From: an uncultured Eubacteriales bacterium
Lineage (GTDB): Bacteria > Bacillota > Clostridia > Christensenellales > UBA1242
NCBI GenBank assembly: GCA_900557585.1
Contig: USTJ01000061.1
Location: 1 to 5,009, forward strand
Reading direction: 5' to 3'
Length of the DNA stretch: 5,009 nt
Each line of letters starts with the position of its first letter. The stretch's first letter is position 1. Under the pieces are notes generated by a model. It saw only the letters and a list, made by a program, of their open reading frames with translations. It was not told the DNA's origin and did not search any database. The position numbers and the translations under genes are program-made. Of the stretch, positions 3,905 to 5,009 are shown one piece after another.

Positions 3905-5009
3905 ATGTTCAAATTTGCAAATGCTATCAGTCTTATTTCAGCGGGAGTAAAGCCGGGCAGTCTGCTTTCAGATTCTGCTGCTTCTGGAATGCCAGATGTC
4001 AAGAACCGTTCAGTTTTTCAATTGGTGAATGGTGAGTTCTGGTGGAATTTGCTTGTTGCAATCGGAAATGCAATTTTCACACTTATCTACACAATTGTGC
4101 GTTGGATTTTGAACATTGTTGACTTCTTGCAATATTTCTGCAAACACCTTGTTGGAATTGACTATTGGGAAAAGGGAAATGTTAAACTTGAAACGCTTGG
4201 CGAATCTGACATCATTTTCAAATTCCTTTATGACAAAACTGTTCAACGTGTTTTCAAATATATGCTTGGCTTGTTCGTTGTTCTTCTTATCATTTTCGCA
4301 ATCATTGCAATCATCAAAAACCAATATGCTGTTGCTGCTGAGGTTGATGACAAAGCAAACAACAACCCAATGGGTGTTTTGAAAAAATGCTTCAAAGCAA
4401 TTTTCCTTGTAATTTTGGTTCCAGTAATGCTTGTAATGGGAATTTTGGCATCAAACGCAGTTTTGGCAGGTCTTGTCAATGCGCTGAACGTGAACAATCG
4501 CCTAACGCTTGGTGGTCAGGTGTTCGCATCTTCGGCATATGACGCAAACCGCTATCGAAAATATGCTGAAAAAAACATTCGTTATGCCGTTACAAACTCT
4601 GTTACAGTTACAATTGGAACAAGCGAAAAGAAAATTTCAACATCAGTTGAACCAATAGTTCCAAAAGATTATAACGAAAGCAACAAGTTCACTGGTTATG
4701 CTTTCTCGTATAAAGGCGATTGGTATCTTTATTACGTTTCAATGGACGAACTTACCGAAGAAATCAATGGCGTTCAAGGTTACCGCTTCTATGAGGAATA
4801 TTTCACAAAGATAATGGGCGCTACCCTTGCAGATTACACAACTTTCCAGACTGAAAAAGTAAGCCCAAGCAACAATATCATTAAAGCAGCGCTCAGCACC
4901 TATAAAAAAGATTCTGCACTTAACACCGCTGCATATAACACTTGGAAATTTAACAGCATTTACTATCGTCACAAAGCATCATTTGAAAACACTCTTGATG
5001 CAACAGTTG
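3905..5009 (+). CDS. VirB6/TrbL-like polytopic conjugation membrane protein (Mbov_0396-type), 3' end outside window
   Basis: The frame is open from the ATG at 3905 to the right edge, 368 codons, with no stop, so the gene is partial. GTGAGGAAG (3891-3899) supplies the ribosome site. An N-terminal segment of about 44 residues (MFKFANAISL...) is followed by a long aromatic-rich hydrophobic stretch (46-78), a strong membrane helix (about 118-138, LGLFVVLLIIFAIIAIIK), and a long hydrophobic segment (165-198) preceded by NNNPMGVLKKCFKA (152-165). From about 200 to the edge it is mostly soluble and rich in Tyr, Asn and Lys, which suits a large outward-facing domain before further helices. This layout matches VirB6/TrbL-like channel proteins and the Mbov_0396-type ICE transmembrane protein that sits next to a pilin-like gene in mycoplasma ICEs. 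In such elements a VirB4/TraE ATPase often lies nearby. Family placement is from layout and context, not a search. Confidence 0.8.
   Translation, partial: MFKFANAISLISAGVKPGSLLSDSAASGMPDVKNRSVFQLVNGEFWWNLLVAIGNAIFTLIYTIVRWILNIVDFLQYFCKHLVGIDYWEKGNVKLETLGESDIIFKFLYDKTVQRVFKYMLGLFVVLLIIFAIIAIIKNQYAVAAEVDDKANNNPMGVLKKCFKAIFLVILVPVMLVMGILASNAVLAGLVNALNVNNRLTLGGQVFASSAYDANRYRKYAEKNIRYAVTNSVTVTIGTSEKKISTSVEPIVPKDYNESNKFTGYAFSYKGDWYLYYVSMDELTEEINGVQGYRFYEEYFTKIMGATLADYTTFQTEKVSPSNNIIKAALSTYKKDSALNTAAYNTWKFNSIYYRHKASFENTLDATV

Noticed and set aside
4010..4972. Open frames overlapping the VirB6-like gene in other frames (77-104 codons)
   Set aside because: They are shadows of a long continuous membrane-protein frame with a good ribosome site.
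14..5009. Recoding of TGA as tryptophan, as in mycoplasmas
   Set aside because: All four genes read through in the standard code with tryptophan as TGG, so the mycoplasma-like families do not imply a mycoplasma host.

Overview
The window is a piece of a conjugation (type IV secretion) module from an AT-rich bacterium. The genes use the standard code as far as can be seen: tryptophan is TGG and genes end in TAG or TAA. Shine-Dalgarno sequences are strong, promoters look like sigma-A promoters with extended -10 boxes, and the pilin-like proteins have no cleavable signal peptide. This fits a Bacillota/Mollicutes-related host such as an uncultured gut Clostridia or Bacilli lineage, but the lineage is an inference. 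The pilin-like and VirB6-like proteins recall the Mbov_0395/Mbov_0396-type families that I know from mycoplasma ICEs. An integrative conjugative element or plasmid is therefore likely. No relaxase, integrase, VirB4 ATPase or element end lies inside the window.

Layout. Positions 14-1987 (minus strand) encode a TraG/VirD4-type coupling ATPase. Positions 1988-2155 form a divergent promoter region. Two small two-helix membrane proteins follow on the plus strand: pilin-like 1 (2156-2467) and its paralogue pilin-like 2 (2632-2970). The second has its own promoter, a leader hairpin, a perfect Shine-Dalgarno sequence and a UUCG-loop terminator at 2981-3010. Then comes an unusually long gene-free stretch of about 890 bases (3011-3904). 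At 3905 a polytopic VirB6/TrbL-like membrane protein begins and runs off the right edge.

The gene-free stretch is the most interesting part. From left to right it holds a hairpin cluster joined to what looks like a dispersed intergenic repeat (3089-3217). Next is a candidate structured RNA (3308-3454) closed by a 14-bp perfect long-range helix and preceded by a well-placed promoter. After that comes a very AT-rich tract with an 11-bp word used three times and a nested palindrome (3649-3728). Last are the promoter and leader of the VirB6-like gene.

How the parts work together (inference from families): the pilin-like proteins and the VirB6-like protein would form the membrane channel or surface conduit, and the coupling ATPase would bring the relaxase-DNA complex to it. 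Expression appears split into separate units (coupling protein; pilin 1; pilin 2; VirB6-like gene and whatever follows). Pilin 2 looks built for the highest output.
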